From an uncultured Treponema sp. (GTDB taxonomy: Bacteria; Spirochaetota; Spirochaetia; Treponematales; Treponemataceae), in NCBI GenBank assembly GCA_946407195.1, contig CAMJNC010000001.1, positions 1 to 64,000 on the forward strand: 64,000 bases of DNA. The letters run 5' to 3'. Made by a program: the position numbers and the translations under genes. Of the stretch, positions 1-10,577 are shown one piece after another (the first letter of the stretch is position 1; each line of letters opens with the position of its first letter). The notes beneath the pieces were generated by a model that saw only the letters and a program-made list of their open reading frames with translations, did not search any database and was not told the origin of the DNA.

Positions 1-110
1 CTTCGCGACAATCCATTAAAGGAGAGTTTGCAGTTTTTATTTCTGGTGTAAAAAATATTAAGAATTCTGAAGAATCTACCGATAATTAAAGGGTAGAGGG
101 GTAGGACGTT

Positions 111-398
111 ATGATGATAAATGGTGTAAACAATGTTACTCAGGTAAACAATGTTCAGAATCTCCGCAAAACCGAAAGCTCTGCAAAGGTAGACCGCGAT
201 TACGATTCTATCAGCGTTTCTGCAGAAGCCAAAGAAATGGCTGAAGTTTACTACATGGAGAAAGTTGCAAACGAGACTCCAGATGTAAGAGCAGACCGCG
301 TTGCCGAAGTAAAAGAGAAGCTCAAGGATCCTAACTACTTGAATGATGCTGTTATTAAGTCAGCCGCAGATAAATTCTTGTCTGCAATTGGACTCTAA
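111..398 (+). CDS. flgM: FlgM-like anti-sigma-28 factor
   Basis: 95 aa; ISVSAEAKEMA...VRADRVAEVKEKLKDPNYL...AADKFLSAIGL matches the FlgM-family C-terminal pattern. Confidence 0.75.
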   Translation: MMINGVNNVTQVNNVQNLRKTESSAKVDRDYDSISVSAEAKEMAEVYYMEKVANETPDVRADRVAEVKEKLKDPNYLNDAVIKSAADKFLSAIGL

Positions 399-420
399 CA
401 GCGGTCTTTAACAGACTCGA

Positions 421-450
421 AAAAGACGGAACGCGTTTCCGTCTTTTTTT
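421..450 (+). terminator. Rho-independent terminator after flgM-like gene
   Basis: 11-bp stem aaaagacggaa/ttccgtctttt with a short loop, followed by a T run. Confidence 0.85.
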
Positions 451-475
451 GTTTAGGGAGAGAAGAGGTAAAAAA

Positions 476-1624
476 ATGGCAGACTTAGCATTCAGAATTA
501 ATCCAAACATTATTTTAGGCCCATACACAATTGCGCGCCTTGGTGCCCAGGTTCATGAATGGGGTTCACGTTATATGGTTATTATGGACCCTATGCTCAA
601 CGAAGCACAGCTTGCCGGTCAGATTATGCAGTCCTTGATTGACCGCAAAATCGAAAGCTTTGTATTCGCCGAGCTCGCAGAAGGCCCGACAAGTCAGGTT
701 ATTTCCCGCGCCCTTGGTCTTGCAAAAGAAGGTCATGTTCACGGAATTATCGCAATTGGTGGTGAAAAAGCCATTCAGGTTGGCCGTGCTGTTGCCGCAT
801 ACTACAACGAGGTTCACGATTTTTATAACTTCGTAGACGGAGCTCTTCCTACTGCAAACGCAATTCCATGTATCTGTATTCCTACAACCTACAGAAGTCC
901 TTTTATGTTTACTCAGGACATTCCGATTGTAGATTCACGAAGCCATCAGCTTAAATTCCTGCGTGTTCAGGGTGGTGTTTGCAAGCTCGTACTTACAGAT
1001 CCTAATCTAATGCTCACACTTACAGATAACCAGAAATCTACCCTTTCAATTGATTTGATTTCAATTGCCGTAGAAGCTTATCTTTCTCAAAAGGCAAACT
1101 TCTTCAGCGATATGTTTATAGAAAAAGGCCTGGAAATTCTATCTTACGCCTTAGACGGTTCCCCTACCCTTGATATTACAACTCCTGCAGAAGTGCTTCT
1201 TGCACAGGCCGGATGTCTTATTTCGCTTGGTGCCGCTGCTTCCAGTGTAGGTATTGGAACTCTCCTTTCTCTGAGTATTTATTCGCGCTACCACAAGAGT
1301 AAGTCGCTTATTTCTTCTATTTTGCTGCCCTTCCAGCTGGAGGATGTAGCAAAATTTAAGCTTGCCAAGATTGAAAAGCTTGCTCACATTATGCGCGCCT
1401 GCCCTGAAGATGCAAGTGGCGAAGATACTGCAAAACAGTTTACTGAATATGTACGCCAGAAGATTGCAAAGGGCGGATTACCAACACGACTTAAAGACCT
1501 TAATCTGACAATTGAACAGTTGTCTCTGCCGGTTGAAGATATAAAGGCTGTAAACCTTATTAACAACCTGCCTCGCAGTATGACAACTGACGATTTGTTT
1601 GATTTTGTAAAACTGGCATATTAG
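476..1624 (+). CDS. Iron-containing alcohol dehydrogenase-like protein
   Basis: ATG at 476 (MADLAFRINPNIILGPY...) preferred over the non-ATG start at 449; Fe-ADH-like GGEKAIQVGRAVAAYY and IPTTYRSP. Confidence 0.6.
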   Translation: MADLAFRINPNIILGPYTIARLGAQVHEWGSRYMVIMDPMLNEAQLAGQIMQSLIDRKIESFVFAELAEGPTSQVISRALGLAKEGHVHGIIAIGGEKAIQVGRAVAAYYNEVHDFYNFVDGALPTANAIPCICIPTTYRSPFMFTQDIPIVDSRSHQLKFLRVQGGVCKLVLTDPNLMLTLTDNQKSTLSIDLISIAVEAYLSQKANFFSDMFIEKGLEILSYALDGSPTLDITTPAEVLLAQAGCLISLGAAASSVGIGTLLSLSIYSRYHKSKSLISSILLPFQLEDVAKFKLAKIEKLAHIMRACPEDASGEDTAKQFTEYVRQKIAKGGLPTRLKDLNLTIEQLSLPVEDIKAVNLINNLPRSMTTDDLFDFVKLAY

Positions 1625-1631
1625 TACAGGC

Positions 1632-2459
1632 ATGATTGAACCCGGAAAACTTTTTCAACTCGAAGGCGGCCAGAAGCGCCGCAAGCTAGCCCTCACCTTT
1701 GGTTCCCTTGAACGCGATATTTTAGGAATTGCGGAAAAGGGCACTGAATATAATTTTGGATTGCCGCGCGCCGAATATATACGGCAGGTTGCGGCAGTTC
1801 TGCTCCGGGACCCAAAATTGAGCGAAGATGCCGGCGCGCGGCTGCGCACGCTGCTTAGCACAGAACCTTTGGACGAGATTCGTGTGTGCAACTACGCCCG
1901 CAACACTCTTTTAGAGCTGCTCGGAACCTTTCCTGCGGAATGGGACCTTGTTATCGCGCCCCACAACCCCGCAGCGGCCGGCACGGCCACACAGGACGGA
2001 ACCGTCCGCGCCCGCGACTTTTTCCCCGGCATCGCAGTTTACGCCGAGGATATCCGCTCGCCCTTCAACATTGGCTCAATTTTCCGTACCGCCGAAGCTA
2101 TGGGCGCCGAAAAAGTTTTGATTTCTCCACACTGCATAGACCCGACACAGCCAAGGGCTATCCGTTCCGGAATGGGATGTATTGAAACTATGGGCTGGGA
2201 ACGCCTGCCTCTCGAACAGTTACCGGCCGACGTTCCGGTGTTTGCGCTGGAAACCGGCGGCACCCCAATCGAAGACTTTGAATTCCCCAAGCAGGGCATC
2301 TGCATTATCGGCTCAGAGGAGCTCGGTGTTAGCCCGGAAGCTCTCGCCCGCGCCACTTACGGCACTGTTACAATCCCCATGAAAGGACTAAAAGCGTCTC
2401 TAAACGTAGGTGTGGCATTTGGAATTTTAATGCAGAAATGGGTAGAATCTTTAAGCTAG
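1632..2459 (+). CDS. TrmH/SpoU-family RNA methyltransferase
   Basis: SPFNIGSIFRTAEAMGAEKVLISPHC, IIGSEELGVS and IPMKGLKASLNVGVAFGILM are SPOUT motifs. Confidence 0.85.
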   Translation: MIEPGKLFQLEGGQKRRKLALTFGSLERDILGIAEKGTEYNFGLPRAEYIRQVAAVLLRDPKLSEDAGARLRTLLSTEPLDEIRVCNYARNTLLELLGTFPAEWDLVIAPHNPAAAGTATQDGTVRARDFFPGIAVYAEDIRSPFNIGSIFRTAEAMGAEKVLISPHCIDPTQPRAIRSGMGCIETMGWERLPLEQLPADVPVFALETGGTPIEDFEFPKQGICIIGSEELGVSPEALARATYGTVTIPMKGLKASLNVGVAFGILMQKWVESLS

Positions 2460-3961
2460 TCTTCGCCGTATTCTTTTTTATAGCCTTCGATTAAATCATT
2501 TGAAAGCTTATTAAACTGGTTCTCATCAATAATATTAAAAAGCTTTAGAGCGTATCTATCAACCTGGTAAAAATCAACCATATCGCGGGAATAAAAATCA
2601 ACCATTTCGGCCAGATGAAGAATTGCAACCCTGTTTTTATCTTCGTCAGGCACAATCGACAAGCCGTTCCAGCCTACAACATCATAATATATTCCGCGGT
2701 CAAAGCCATAACGCTTTGCAGCAACCATACTCAAATATGTAGATGCATTTCTATGCATAAACATATCAAGAATATTGTCGCCATTTTCAATGTACTGCTT
2801 GCTAAGCTCGGTAATATAATCCATCTGATTTTTGCTTGCCCCAGCAAGAAGTACAGCCCCAAGGCTGTTAAACAGACCTAACAGGTACATATAATTTTCA
2901 TCCTGCGGAAAACTGTCTTTTTCTGCATAGTTCATATAAAGGGTGTAAGCATAATAAGCAACCTTACGTGAATGTATCAGAATACGCTCAAGAAAGCCTT
3001 GATTTTCGATAATGCGGTTTCGAGGATTACTTTCGCTGTAAATATATTTCAAATCATAATCAGAAAGCATTGCTATAGCCTTCTGCAGATTCAGCGATTT
3101 ATTGTCCTTATCAATAACCGCTCTCATAGCAAGCAGCGACAAAGACAAATCCTTGCGTACAGCCTCATTCAAAGCCTTACGGTCTATCGGCTCCTGTGCC
3201 ATTACTATTTTATTTACTTCATCAAAATGTGCTTTTAATATAGGAACAGAGTCTTCAAGATTTACAAACTCATAAGAAAGCATTTCAACGCCGGCAAAAA
3301 CAGTTTTATTACACGGAAGAATAATTCTTGTTACAGTTTCATCATCCTCTGAAAGTACCTGATAATTTTCTTTTGAAAGGCCAACCTTCTGCAGCATAAG
3401 AATGATGATGATGATACCAAGTCCGGCACCCTCTGACTGGTCGAGGACATTTGTAAAAACCTCGTCCATTTCTTTATACTGCTGAACACTGTCCAGCTTC
3501 TGCTGAATACGTTCTTTTTCAAAAACTGTAAGCTTGGAATTGTTTCTTATTTCTATATAGATTTTATCTGAAAGGATTCTAAGTGAAAGCTTTATATAAA
3601 GGCCGGCTTTTTTCTGAAGTTCAAGATAATGATCAATATTCGTAAGGGTATCCATCTTAAAGTTTTCCATACCCTTTTCATAATCCTCAGGATTATTTAT
3701 ATCCAGCCCTTTTTCCTGAAAGTAAACTCGCTTTGTATTGGCTTTTTTTGCATTTGTAAGAAGCTCGCTAAGACAGAAGTTCAAATATTCTTTTAGATGA
3801 TTTTGATGACATTCTTCAAGGAATATTTCAAGAATACCCCGGATATACGCCTCGGTATTTCTGGGCAGCGTGTAAGAGGTCATTTCAATTGGCAGCTGTA
3901 AACCGACAGAGGTTCTGATTTTTTCCCTGTCTAAATCCAAGCGTTCTTCTAACTCTTCCAT
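2456..3961 (-). CDS. HDOD/HD-like signalling protein with ATPase-like N-terminal region
   Basis: 501 aa; N-terminal LSELLTNAKKA...GAGLGIIIIILMLQKVGL resembles HATPase N and G boxes; C-terminal alpha-helical region resembles HDOD. Confidence 0.5.
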   Translation of the reverse strand: MEELEERLDLDREKIRTSVGLQLPIEMTSYTLPRNTEAYIRGILEIFLEECHQNHLKEYLNFCLSELLTNAKKANTKRVYFQEKGLDINNPEDYEKGMENFKMDTLTNIDHYLELQKKAGLYIKLSLRILSDKIYIEIRNNSKLTVFEKERIQQKLDSVQQYKEMDEVFTNVLDQSEGAGLGIIIIILMLQKVGLSKENYQVLSEDDETVTRIILPCNKTVFAGVEMLSYEFVNLEDSVPILKAHFDEVNKIVMAQEPIDRKALNEAVRKDLSLSLLAMRAVIDKDNKSLNLQKAIAMLSDYDLKYIYSESNPRNRIIENQGFLERILIHSRKVAYYAYTLYMNYAEKDSFPQDENYMYLLGLFNSLGAVLLAGASKNQMDYITELSKQYIENGDNILDMFMHRNASTYLSMVAAKRYGFDRGIYYDVVGWNGLSIVPDEDKNRVAILHLAEMVDFYSRDMVDFYQVDRYALKLFNIIDENQFNKLSNDLIEGYKKEYGED

Positions 3962-3974
3962 TCTTATAACAAAT

Positions 3975-4004
3975 ATTATATACCCTAAATACCATAAATT
4001 GCAA
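3975..4004 (-). promoter_or_regulatory. Putative sigma70-like promoter (TTGCAA-N18-TATAAT)
   Basis: TATAAT complement at 3975-3980, TTGCAA at 3999-4004; -10 box ends 13 nt from the ATG at 3961. Confidence 0.5.
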
Positions 4005-4041
4005 AAGAATAATATTCTTAAAAACTATTACAAAAATATAT

Positions 4042-4070
4042 TTGACTAAATCACTAAAGCGGTTTAATAG
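4042..4070 (+). promoter_or_regulatory. Putative promoter (TTGACT-N17-TAATAG) abutting the start codon
   Basis: ttgact 4042-4047, taatag 4065-4070, ATG at 4079. Confidence 0.45.
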
Positions 4071-4078
4071 TTATATAT

Positions 4079-5248
4079 ATGGACTTAAAACTAACCCCGC
4101 AGGATATTGCCGAATGCATAAGCGTCCTTGTAGCACGCAACAAGTTATGGAGCAAAAAAAAGGTTTATCTCTATTTTATCGCAAACAAAACTGCAGGTTG
4201 TTTTACAAATTCCAAAAAGTCCGAAAAGCTTAAAAAATTTTTCTCTTCTGTCATAAAAGAAGTTTCTCCCCTACCAGAATGTGCCACCTCTGTTTCCTAC
4301 AAAATCTTTTCCACAGAATACGCCGGGCATGCAAAGGACTTAACACAATCTGTTGTAGCCCAGCTGATTGCCACTGATGAACCTGATACTGAGAATCTTA
4401 TTGTAACTGCCGGTGGCGACGGAACTTCTCTCGAGGTCCAGACGGCTCTCTTTAAGGAAGCCATGCAGGGACCAAAACATAACGAAGCAATTATGAACCA
4501 CATTACCATCCTCCGCCTTCCGCTTGGTACCGGTAATGATGGAACTGATGGTCATACTATCGAAGAAACCATTGAGCTTTTACGCGGTGGTCTTGTTTTT
4601 GCAAATAACCGTGCTGTACGAATCTATCCGGAAAATGAGCCTGACGAACAGGCTGTAATTGAAAGCTCGGGCGGTAAAAACCCTGCAAAATACGGAGACG
4701 TTAATTTCCGCTCGCCTTGGTATGCCTTTAATATTGCAAGCATTGGTCTGGACGCTTACGTTGTCTACATGACAAATACCGTTAAGCAAAAGCTTCCAGG
4801 TAATTTTTATCACTTTTGCGTCCCTTTAAGCGGACTTACCTATGACAAGGCTTTTCCGGTTGGCGACATTACCATTGAATTATTCGAGAATAAAGAGACA
4901 AAATCAGGCGAAATGACCTTCCCTATTACGCTTATGGCCTTTGGCGCTTCCGGCTACAGAGTTTACGGCGGTGGTCATAAGATTCTCCCTGATTCCAACA
5001 ACCTTTGTATTGCACCTAAAGTGTCGCTTTTGACCCTGCTCAAGGAAAATCACCGCTTTGTAGACGGCTCATTTACCGGCACCTCTCTGGCCTCGCTTCA
5101 TACGGTAGAAAAAATCCGTCTTTCTTATAACAAATCTATACTAATGCAGTGCGACGGCGAAACAGTTATGCTTAGCCCGGCACACTTCCCTTTGATTATT
5201 GAACTGACAGATCCATGCCTCAGGGTTCTCAAACCTGTTGCTTTGTGA
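4079..5248 (+). CDS. Diacylglycerol kinase catalytic-domain protein (lipid/NAD kinase-like)
   Basis: VTAGGDGTSLEVQTAL and LRLPLGTGNDGTDG motifs. Confidence 0.75.
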   Translation: MDLKLTPQDIAECISVLVARNKLWSKKKVYLYFIANKTAGCFTNSKKSEKLKKFFSSVIKEVSPLPECATSVSYKIFSTEYAGHAKDLTQSVVAQLIATDEPDTENLIVTAGGDGTSLEVQTALFKEAMQGPKHNEAIMNHITILRLPLGTGNDGTDGHTIEETIELLRGGLVFANNRAVRIYPENEPDEQAVIESSGGKNPAKYGDVNFRSPWYAFNIASIGLDAYVVYMTNTVKQKLPGNFYHFCVPLSGLTYDKAFPVGDITIELFENKETKSGEMTFPITLMAFGASGYRVYGGGHKILPDSNNLCIAPKVSLLTLLKENHRFVDGSFTGTSLASLHTVEKIRLSYNKSILMQCDGETVMLSPAHFPLIIELTDPCLRVLKPVAL

Positions 5249-5287
5249 TATAAAATACGTCATCCCAAACTTTTCGAAATCTTGCTT

Positions 5288-5776
5288 ATGGAAAACACAG
5301 AAAACTGCTTTTACAAAAACGGACTCCATTTTGAATGCCAGCGCTGCTCCTTTTGCTGCGGTCATTCGCCAGGCTTTGTGTATCTTTCGCGCAGAGATTT
5401 AATGACCTTGTGCGAACATTTTAAAATGAGCGTAGCTGATTTTGTTGCTAAATATTGCCGCTGGGCTGATTACTATTATGGAACTAAAGTTCTGGCGCTT
5501 CTCGAAAAAAAGAACTACGACTGCATTTTGTGGGATAATGGCTGTTCGGCTTATGAGGCACGTCCTATTCAGTGCTCAACCTACCCTTTCTGGTCGTGGA
5601 TGATAGCTGATGAAAAGACCTGGAACGAGTGCGCGCAGGAATGCCCTGGCATGAACAAGGGCCGTGTATGGCCGCTCGAAGAAATAGAAAAGAACAAAAA
5701 AGCCTATATAGAAAACACACCCCTCCGCAAGGAAGAGGTAGAACAGATAATTGCTAACGAAACTACTTCCAGCTAG
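5288..5776 (+). CDS. YkgJ-family cysteine cluster protein
   Basis: FECQRCSFCCG...CILWDNGCSAYEARPIQCSTYPFW. Confidence 0.8.
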   Translation: MENTENCFYKNGLHFECQRCSFCCGHSPGFVYLSRRDLMTLCEHFKMSVADFVAKYCRWADYYYGTKVLALLEKKNYDCILWDNGCSAYEARPIQCSTYPFWSWMIADEKTWNECAQECPGMNKGRVWPLEEIEKNKKAYIENTPLRKEEVEQIIANETTSS

Positions 5777-8228
5777 TACTTACTGGTGCTGCAAGCCTTG
5801 CAGACTCTTTTCCACCCTGACCGCTGAAGCTGATTCTTAACTCCTTTCGACCCTTAGTCAGTTCTTTTGGAATTACAAAGCATTTTGTAAATTTTTCCCC
5901 TGATTCCACCCCGGCTTCAAGCTTGTACTCAGCAATAACTGTGTCGCCGCTGGTTATTCTGATTTCTTTTCCATTGTCTTCTGTAAGGAAGGTGCAGTCC
6001 AGATAAATCTGCTTGTCTTCATCCGGCAGAACCTTAAACATATACGAAAAGCTTCCTCCGCCTCTTGCGTAACGCCATAAGGCATGAGGATCAGCTACAG
6101 AGCCGGTTCCTTCTTCCTGCATGAACGGCCAGGTTGTTTCATTTCCTTCTGTCTGAGTTCCGTATCCTACACCAATTCCTTCGATATAGTTAGCAGAATT
6201 ATTTACCTGATTTTCTGCAAGCGTGTTGAGCATTTTGATTTCTTCCTGAGAATCAGTAAAAAGCCAGTAGATTCCATAACGCTGATTATTAATGCGGGAA
6301 TAAGGCGAGAAAATAAAACCACAGCAGTCTAACTCAAATTTTAAACCGTCGAGTTTTTTCATATGAGAATTAATATTCTTCATAAACTCTTCTACTGATT
6401 CTTTCACTAGAAGAGTCTCTGTAGCCAGAGGCTTTAATCCGCTGGTGCCGCCATAGTTTCCATTAAGATCAAGCGTAAGTCCACGGACAATTTTATTTGC
6501 ACAGACATCGCACTGAACCCCGATCTGGCGCAGCTTCATTTTATCGTCGCGGCCGAGTTCTGCAGCAAGAACAACAGGCCCATACTTAAACGCATACGCC
6601 TTAGGATTATCCGCCAGATTAAAAGCACGGTTTTCCATAGGCAGCTTGAGCTCTACTAAATCGCCGTCCTTCCAGCTCCGTGTAATGTACACAAAACCGA
6701 GTTCGCAGTCTTTCTTTGTAACACTAACAGCTTCTCCGTTCAGCGTAATCTCGGGAAGACAAGCCACCCAATCTGGAATGCGCAGCGCAAGGGTAAATTC
6801 CAAATCAGCCTGTTTAAAACAAAGCACCACCTTACCCACTTCCGGAAGCGAAGAGTTCTGACTCAGCACAATCCCCTGCTCCTTCCAGCTTACTTCTGAA
6901 CTCACATACTGGTTCACAAGCAGCAGAGGTTTTTCATCAACTGATTTATCTGCGTAAAAATACAGGCTGTCTCCAAGCTTGGTAAAGTTCTCAAGCCCGG
7001 TTCCCGTACAGCACCAGAAATAATTTTTATTTACATCGGGGTTACAGTAGGTTTTAAAACAGCCCGTAGCCATAGGCTGAAAGTAAGTTGTCATTCCGGT
7101 TTCACGGTTTACAGAAGCCAGAATTGAATTTATAAAGGTGTTTTCATAATAGTCTGAGTATTTGCGCTCGCCCGTGAGCATAAAAAGCGTACGGGTAAGT
7201 TTTAACATATTGTGAGTGTTACAGGTTTCGCAATTACAGTTACTGCGCTCTGCATCGAGGATATTATCGCGGCCAAAATGCTCACACTCGCTGTTGCCGC
7301 CGGTAATGTAAGTATGACGTTCTGTTACAAGCTTCCAGAAGGCCTTGCAGTATTCAAGATATCTTTCATCATTCAAAGTGACATAGCGGTTTATTGCGCC
7401 TACAAACTTCGGAATCGTACAGTTAGCGTGTCTGTTGTTTAAGACATCGGTGATGTCTGAATCGGGACGGCTGGCGGTCAATACTTCTTCAAAAAGCTTT
7501 TCTTCATCAAAGGCATGTGCGGCATCCAGAAAATGCTCCGCATTCTTATACCCCGCCGCCTTCGCGCATTTATACAATTCATAAAGACAGTCGTTCATTG
7601 CGCCGTACTCAACACTAAGCACACGCTCACGCACTTCTTCGCTCCAGAGGCTTGTACGGTTGTAAATCCACTCACCAAGCTTTTCTGCAATCTCAAGTGC
7701 ACGCCCGCTGATTTCACCTTCGCAAAGTTTTGCAGCTTCTACAAGGCCGTTCATAATTTTATGCATTGTATACCAGGGAACCCAGGTGTCTGCAGGAGTG
7801 CCTGCTTCAAGCTTATCAAACTGGAGCTCTGGCTTTGAAGAGTCTGCCATTGTTGCGCCAAAAATAAATCCGGCTTTCATACCTGCTCTGCTTTCACCAG
7901 CGGTCTGGCATTCTGCAAGCCCGTTTATTATTGCAGCTAAACGTTCGCTCAGACTAACACCGTCGCGCCCCTTGCATTCGCCGTAGCCGCCCGCACAGGC
8001 CTGTGCTGCAGCAGTCAGATAATGTCCAAGAGTATGTCCACCGATTCTGGTATTTTCCCAGCCGCTGTACGGACCACTGGCTTTGTTCGGCACACCCGCA
8101 GTTAAACGAAAATTATATAAAAGACGGTCTACCTCAAAGGTGTTCAGAAAATCAACATCCTTCTGAGTAACCCCCGTAAAAAAATCATCTTTAAGATTAA
8201 TGTCACTAAAACCAAAAGCTTTTAACAT
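5763..8228 (-). CDS. Glycoside hydrolase GH127-like (DUF1680; beta-L-arabinofuranosidase type)
   Basis: 821 aa; GHTLGHYLTAAAQACA, HFGRDNILDAERSNCNCETCNTHNMLKLTR; no signal peptide seen. Confidence 0.8.
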   Translation of the reverse strand: MLKAFGFSDINLKDDFFTGVTQKDVDFLNTFEVDRLLYNFRLTAGVPNKASGPYSGWENTRIGGHTLGHYLTAAAQACAGGYGECKGRDGVSLSERLAAIINGLAECQTAGESRAGMKAGFIFGATMADSSKPELQFDKLEAGTPADTWVPWYTMHKIMNGLVEAAKLCEGEISGRALEIAEKLGEWIYNRTSLWSEEVRERVLSVEYGAMNDCLYELYKCAKAAGYKNAEHFLDAAHAFDEEKLFEEVLTASRPDSDITDVLNNRHANCTIPKFVGAINRYVTLNDERYLEYCKAFWKLVTERHTYITGGNSECEHFGRDNILDAERSNCNCETCNTHNMLKLTRTLFMLTGERKYSDYYENTFINSILASVNRETGMTTYFQPMATGCFKTYCNPDVNKNYFWCCTGTGLENFTKLGDSLYFYADKSVDEKPLLLVNQYVSSEVSWKEQGIVLSQNSSLPEVGKVVLCFKQADLEFTLALRIPDWVACLPEITLNGEAVSVTKKDCELGFVYITRSWKDGDLVELKLPMENRAFNLADNPKAYAFKYGPVVLAAELGRDDKMKLRQIGVQCDVCANKIVRGLTLDLNGNYGGTSGLKPLATETLLVKESVEEFMKNINSHMKKLDGLKFELDCCGFIFSPYSRINNQRYGIYWLFTDSQEEIKMLNTLAENQVNNSANYIEGIGVGYGTQTEGNETTWPFMQEEGTGSVADPHALWRYARGGGSFSYMFKVLPDEDKQIYLDCTFLTEDNGKEIRITSGDTVIAEYKLEAGVESGEKFTKCFVIPKELTKGRKELRISFSGQGGKESARLAAPVSTSWK

Positions 8229-8235
8229 GATGTAA

Positions 8236-9567
8236 TTATATTCTTTTTTTCATATAAAGATAACGGAGCCAGGCTGTAAGTGCGCTTAAGAACCAGACAA
8301 TTCCGACCGACCACCAGCAACCCCAGACTCCAATTGCCGCAACCGCACACAGAGCCACCGGTACAACAAAGCGGCCCACAACCTCGGTCACTCCGTTAAT
8401 CAGTGCAAAGGTTGCATCGCCCACACCGTTTAATACACCACGAACAACGTAAATTGTTCCAAGGAAGATGTAGAACCAGCAGGTAATACGAAGAGCATGT
8501 GCTCCCATTTCAATTACTTCTGGTTCCTTTACAAACAGGCGGGTAATCGGGCTTCCAAAAATCTGAATCAGCGGAATCATAACGGCTGTAAAAATTGCCA
8601 TCATCATAAAGCTTTTACGGTAACCTTCAAAAATACGGTCACGTTTTTTAGCTCCGTAGTTCTGTCCGCAATAAGTGGAAAGTGCTGTTCCCAGGGTTCC
8701 ATAAGGCTGATGAATCAGCTGTTCAACGCGGCTTGTCGCCGTAAAGGCTGCCACTGCCACAGGACCAAAGGAGTTTACAACTCGTTGCAAAGCCATACAC
8801 GAAATTGCAATCAGCGAGAACTGAAGGGAAAGCGGCACACCAAGCTTAATGCAGCGTCCAAGAATTACAGGGTTTACGCGCCAGTCTGCACGGGTCAGCT
8901 TAAAATACGGATTTGTTTTAAAAGCAAAAAGGAGGCACAAAGCACCGCATACCATGTTGGAAATCAGGGTTGCTACACCGGCTCCCCAAACTCCAAGCTT
9001 AAGGTTATAAACAAAAATTACATCGAGAACACCGTTGAGCAGGCACGAGAAAATCAAAAAGTAAAGCGGCGTTTTAGAATCGCCAAGTGCCCTAAGCATC
9101 GACGACGCAAAATTGTAAACCGAAATCATTACGATACACACACACATAATCTGCATGTACATTTTTGAATCACTGATAATTGATTCCGGGGTATTAAGCA
9201 GGTGAAGGATAGGACCGGCCGCAAAAAAAGCAATTACACCTATAGTTGTTGGAATTACGAGCATGATGTAGGCAGTATTTGCGATACAGTTTTTTACCTT
9301 TTCTGTACTGCCTTCTCCAAAAAAGTGTGAGGTAACAATTCCACCACCCGCGCCGATTCCGTTACAAAGTGCAAAAAAGAAAAAGGTAATTGAGCCGGTT
9401 GCACCAATTGCCGCAAGAGCCTGTGCACCAATAAACTGACCAACAATTACCGAGTCTACAAGATTATAAAGCTGCTGGAAAATGTTTCCAATCAACATAG
9501 GCACAGAAAAAGCCAGCAGCAGACGGACAGGATTTCCCTCCGTCATGTTAACAGTATTATCTCTCAT
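8236..9567 (-). CDS. MATE-family multidrug/Na+ antiporter
   Basis: 443 aa polytopic; PMLIGNIFQQLYNLVDSVIVGQFIGAQALAAIGATG is typical MATE. Confidence 0.9.
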   Translation of the reverse strand: MRDNTVNMTEGNPVRLLLAFSVPMLIGNIFQQLYNLVDSVIVGQFIGAQALAAIGATGSITFFFFALCNGIGAGGGIVTSHFFGEGSTEKVKNCIANTAYIMLVIPTTIGVIAFFAAGPILHLLNTPESIISDSKMYMQIMCVCIVMISVYNFASSMLRALGDSKTPLYFLIFSCLLNGVLDVIFVYNLKLGVWGAGVATLISNMVCGALCLLFAFKTNPYFKLTRADWRVNPVILGRCIKLGVPLSLQFSLIAISCMALQRVVNSFGPVAVAAFTATSRVEQLIHQPYGTLGTALSTYCGQNYGAKKRDRIFEGYRKSFMMMAIFTAVMIPLIQIFGSPITRLFVKEPEVIEMGAHALRITCWFYIFLGTIYVVRGVLNGVGDATFALINGVTEVVGRFVVPVALCAVAAIGVWGCWWSVGIVWFLSALTAWLRYLYMKKRI

Positions 9568-9655
9568 ACTAACTGTGATTATATCGAGGCTCTGCTTTAT
9601 GGAATTGTATGATTATATTAAAAAATATACAGTTTTCAACTCGCTTGAATTGCAG

Positions 9656-9661
9656 TATAAT
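9656..9661 (+). promoter_or_regulatory. -10 box (TATAAT) 7 nt upstream of the EamA start
   Basis: tataat 9656-9661, ATG 9669; weak -35 ttttca at 9633-9638. Confidence 0.45.
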
Positions 9662-9668
9662 TAAAGAA

Positions 9669-10577
9669 ATGAAGCCTCAATCAAATACTACAAAGGGAAT
9701 ATTTTTCATAATCTGCTCGGCATTTTTCTTTGCTCTTATGGCTGTTTTTGTACGGCTTGCGGGAGACATTCACTTTGTACAAAAGGCTTTTTTCAGAAAC
9801 GCAGTTGCCTTTTTAATTGCCCTTGGCGGAACACTCCGCGACGTAAAGCACAACGGCCGTGAGGCTATCCGCATTCCAAAGGGTGCACCTCTTTATCTGT
9901 TTTTACGCGCCTTTGCCGGCTCGGTTGGTGTATTTGGAAACTTTTACGCAATAGATCATATTCTTCTGGCAGACGCAGCAATCCTCAACAAGATGGCGCC
10001 GTTTTTTACAATCATCTTCTGCTATATTATTCTTCGTGAAAAAATCAGGCCTGTACCGCTTGTATGCATTATCATTGCATTTTCCGGTTCCATTCTGATT
10101 GTAAAGCCTTCGTTTAATTTTTCACAGATGATTCCAACTCTGGCGGCGTTTATGGGTGGTGTTGGAGCGGGACTTGCCTACGCAAGCATCAGAAAACTGA
10201 GCTACCTCAAGTGCAACGGCAAAATAATAATTCTGTTTTTCTCAGCCTTTTCAATGCTGCTTTCTGTGCCGTACCTTATTACAAGCTTTAACCCAATGAC
10301 CTTGCGGCAGACTTTAATGCTTTTGTGCGCAGGTGCTTGTGCAGCAGGCGGACAGTTCTCAATCACCGCCGCTTACTACCATGCACCTGCAAGTAAGATT
10401 TCTATTTACGATTATTCACAGATTCTTTTTTCAACCCTGTTCGGTCTTGTATTCTTTGGCCAGTTCCCGGATTGGATGAGCCTCGCTGGCTATATCATAA
10501 TTATCAGCATGGCAGTGGTGAATTATATTTACACACACCGACATGCCGAAGCAGTTGATAATTATTCAGCTACCTGA
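9669..10577 (+). CDS. EamA/DMT-family transporter
   Basis: Polytopic; GIFFIICSAFFFALMAVFVRLAG...; ATG 9669 gives the family-like N-terminus. Confidence 0.85.
   Translation: MKPQSNTTKGIFFIICSAFFFALMAVFVRLAGDIHFVQKAFFRNAVAFLIALGGTLRDVKHNGREAIRIPKGAPLYLFLRAFAGSVGVFGNFYAIDHILLADAAILNKMAPFFTIIFCYIILREKIRPVPLVCIIIAFSGSILIVKPSFNFSQMIPTLAAFMGGVGAGLAYASIRKLSYLKCNGKIIILFFSAFSMLLSVPYLITSFNPMTLRQTLMLLCAGACAAGGQFSITAAYYHAPASKISIYDYSQILFSTLFGLVFFGQFPDWMSLAGYIIIISMAVVNYIYTHRHAEAVDNYSAT

Noticed and set aside
8497-9168. 223-aa plus-strand ORF antisense to the MATE gene
   Set aside because: Composition not protein-like and opposite a strongly supported MATE CDS; shadow ORF
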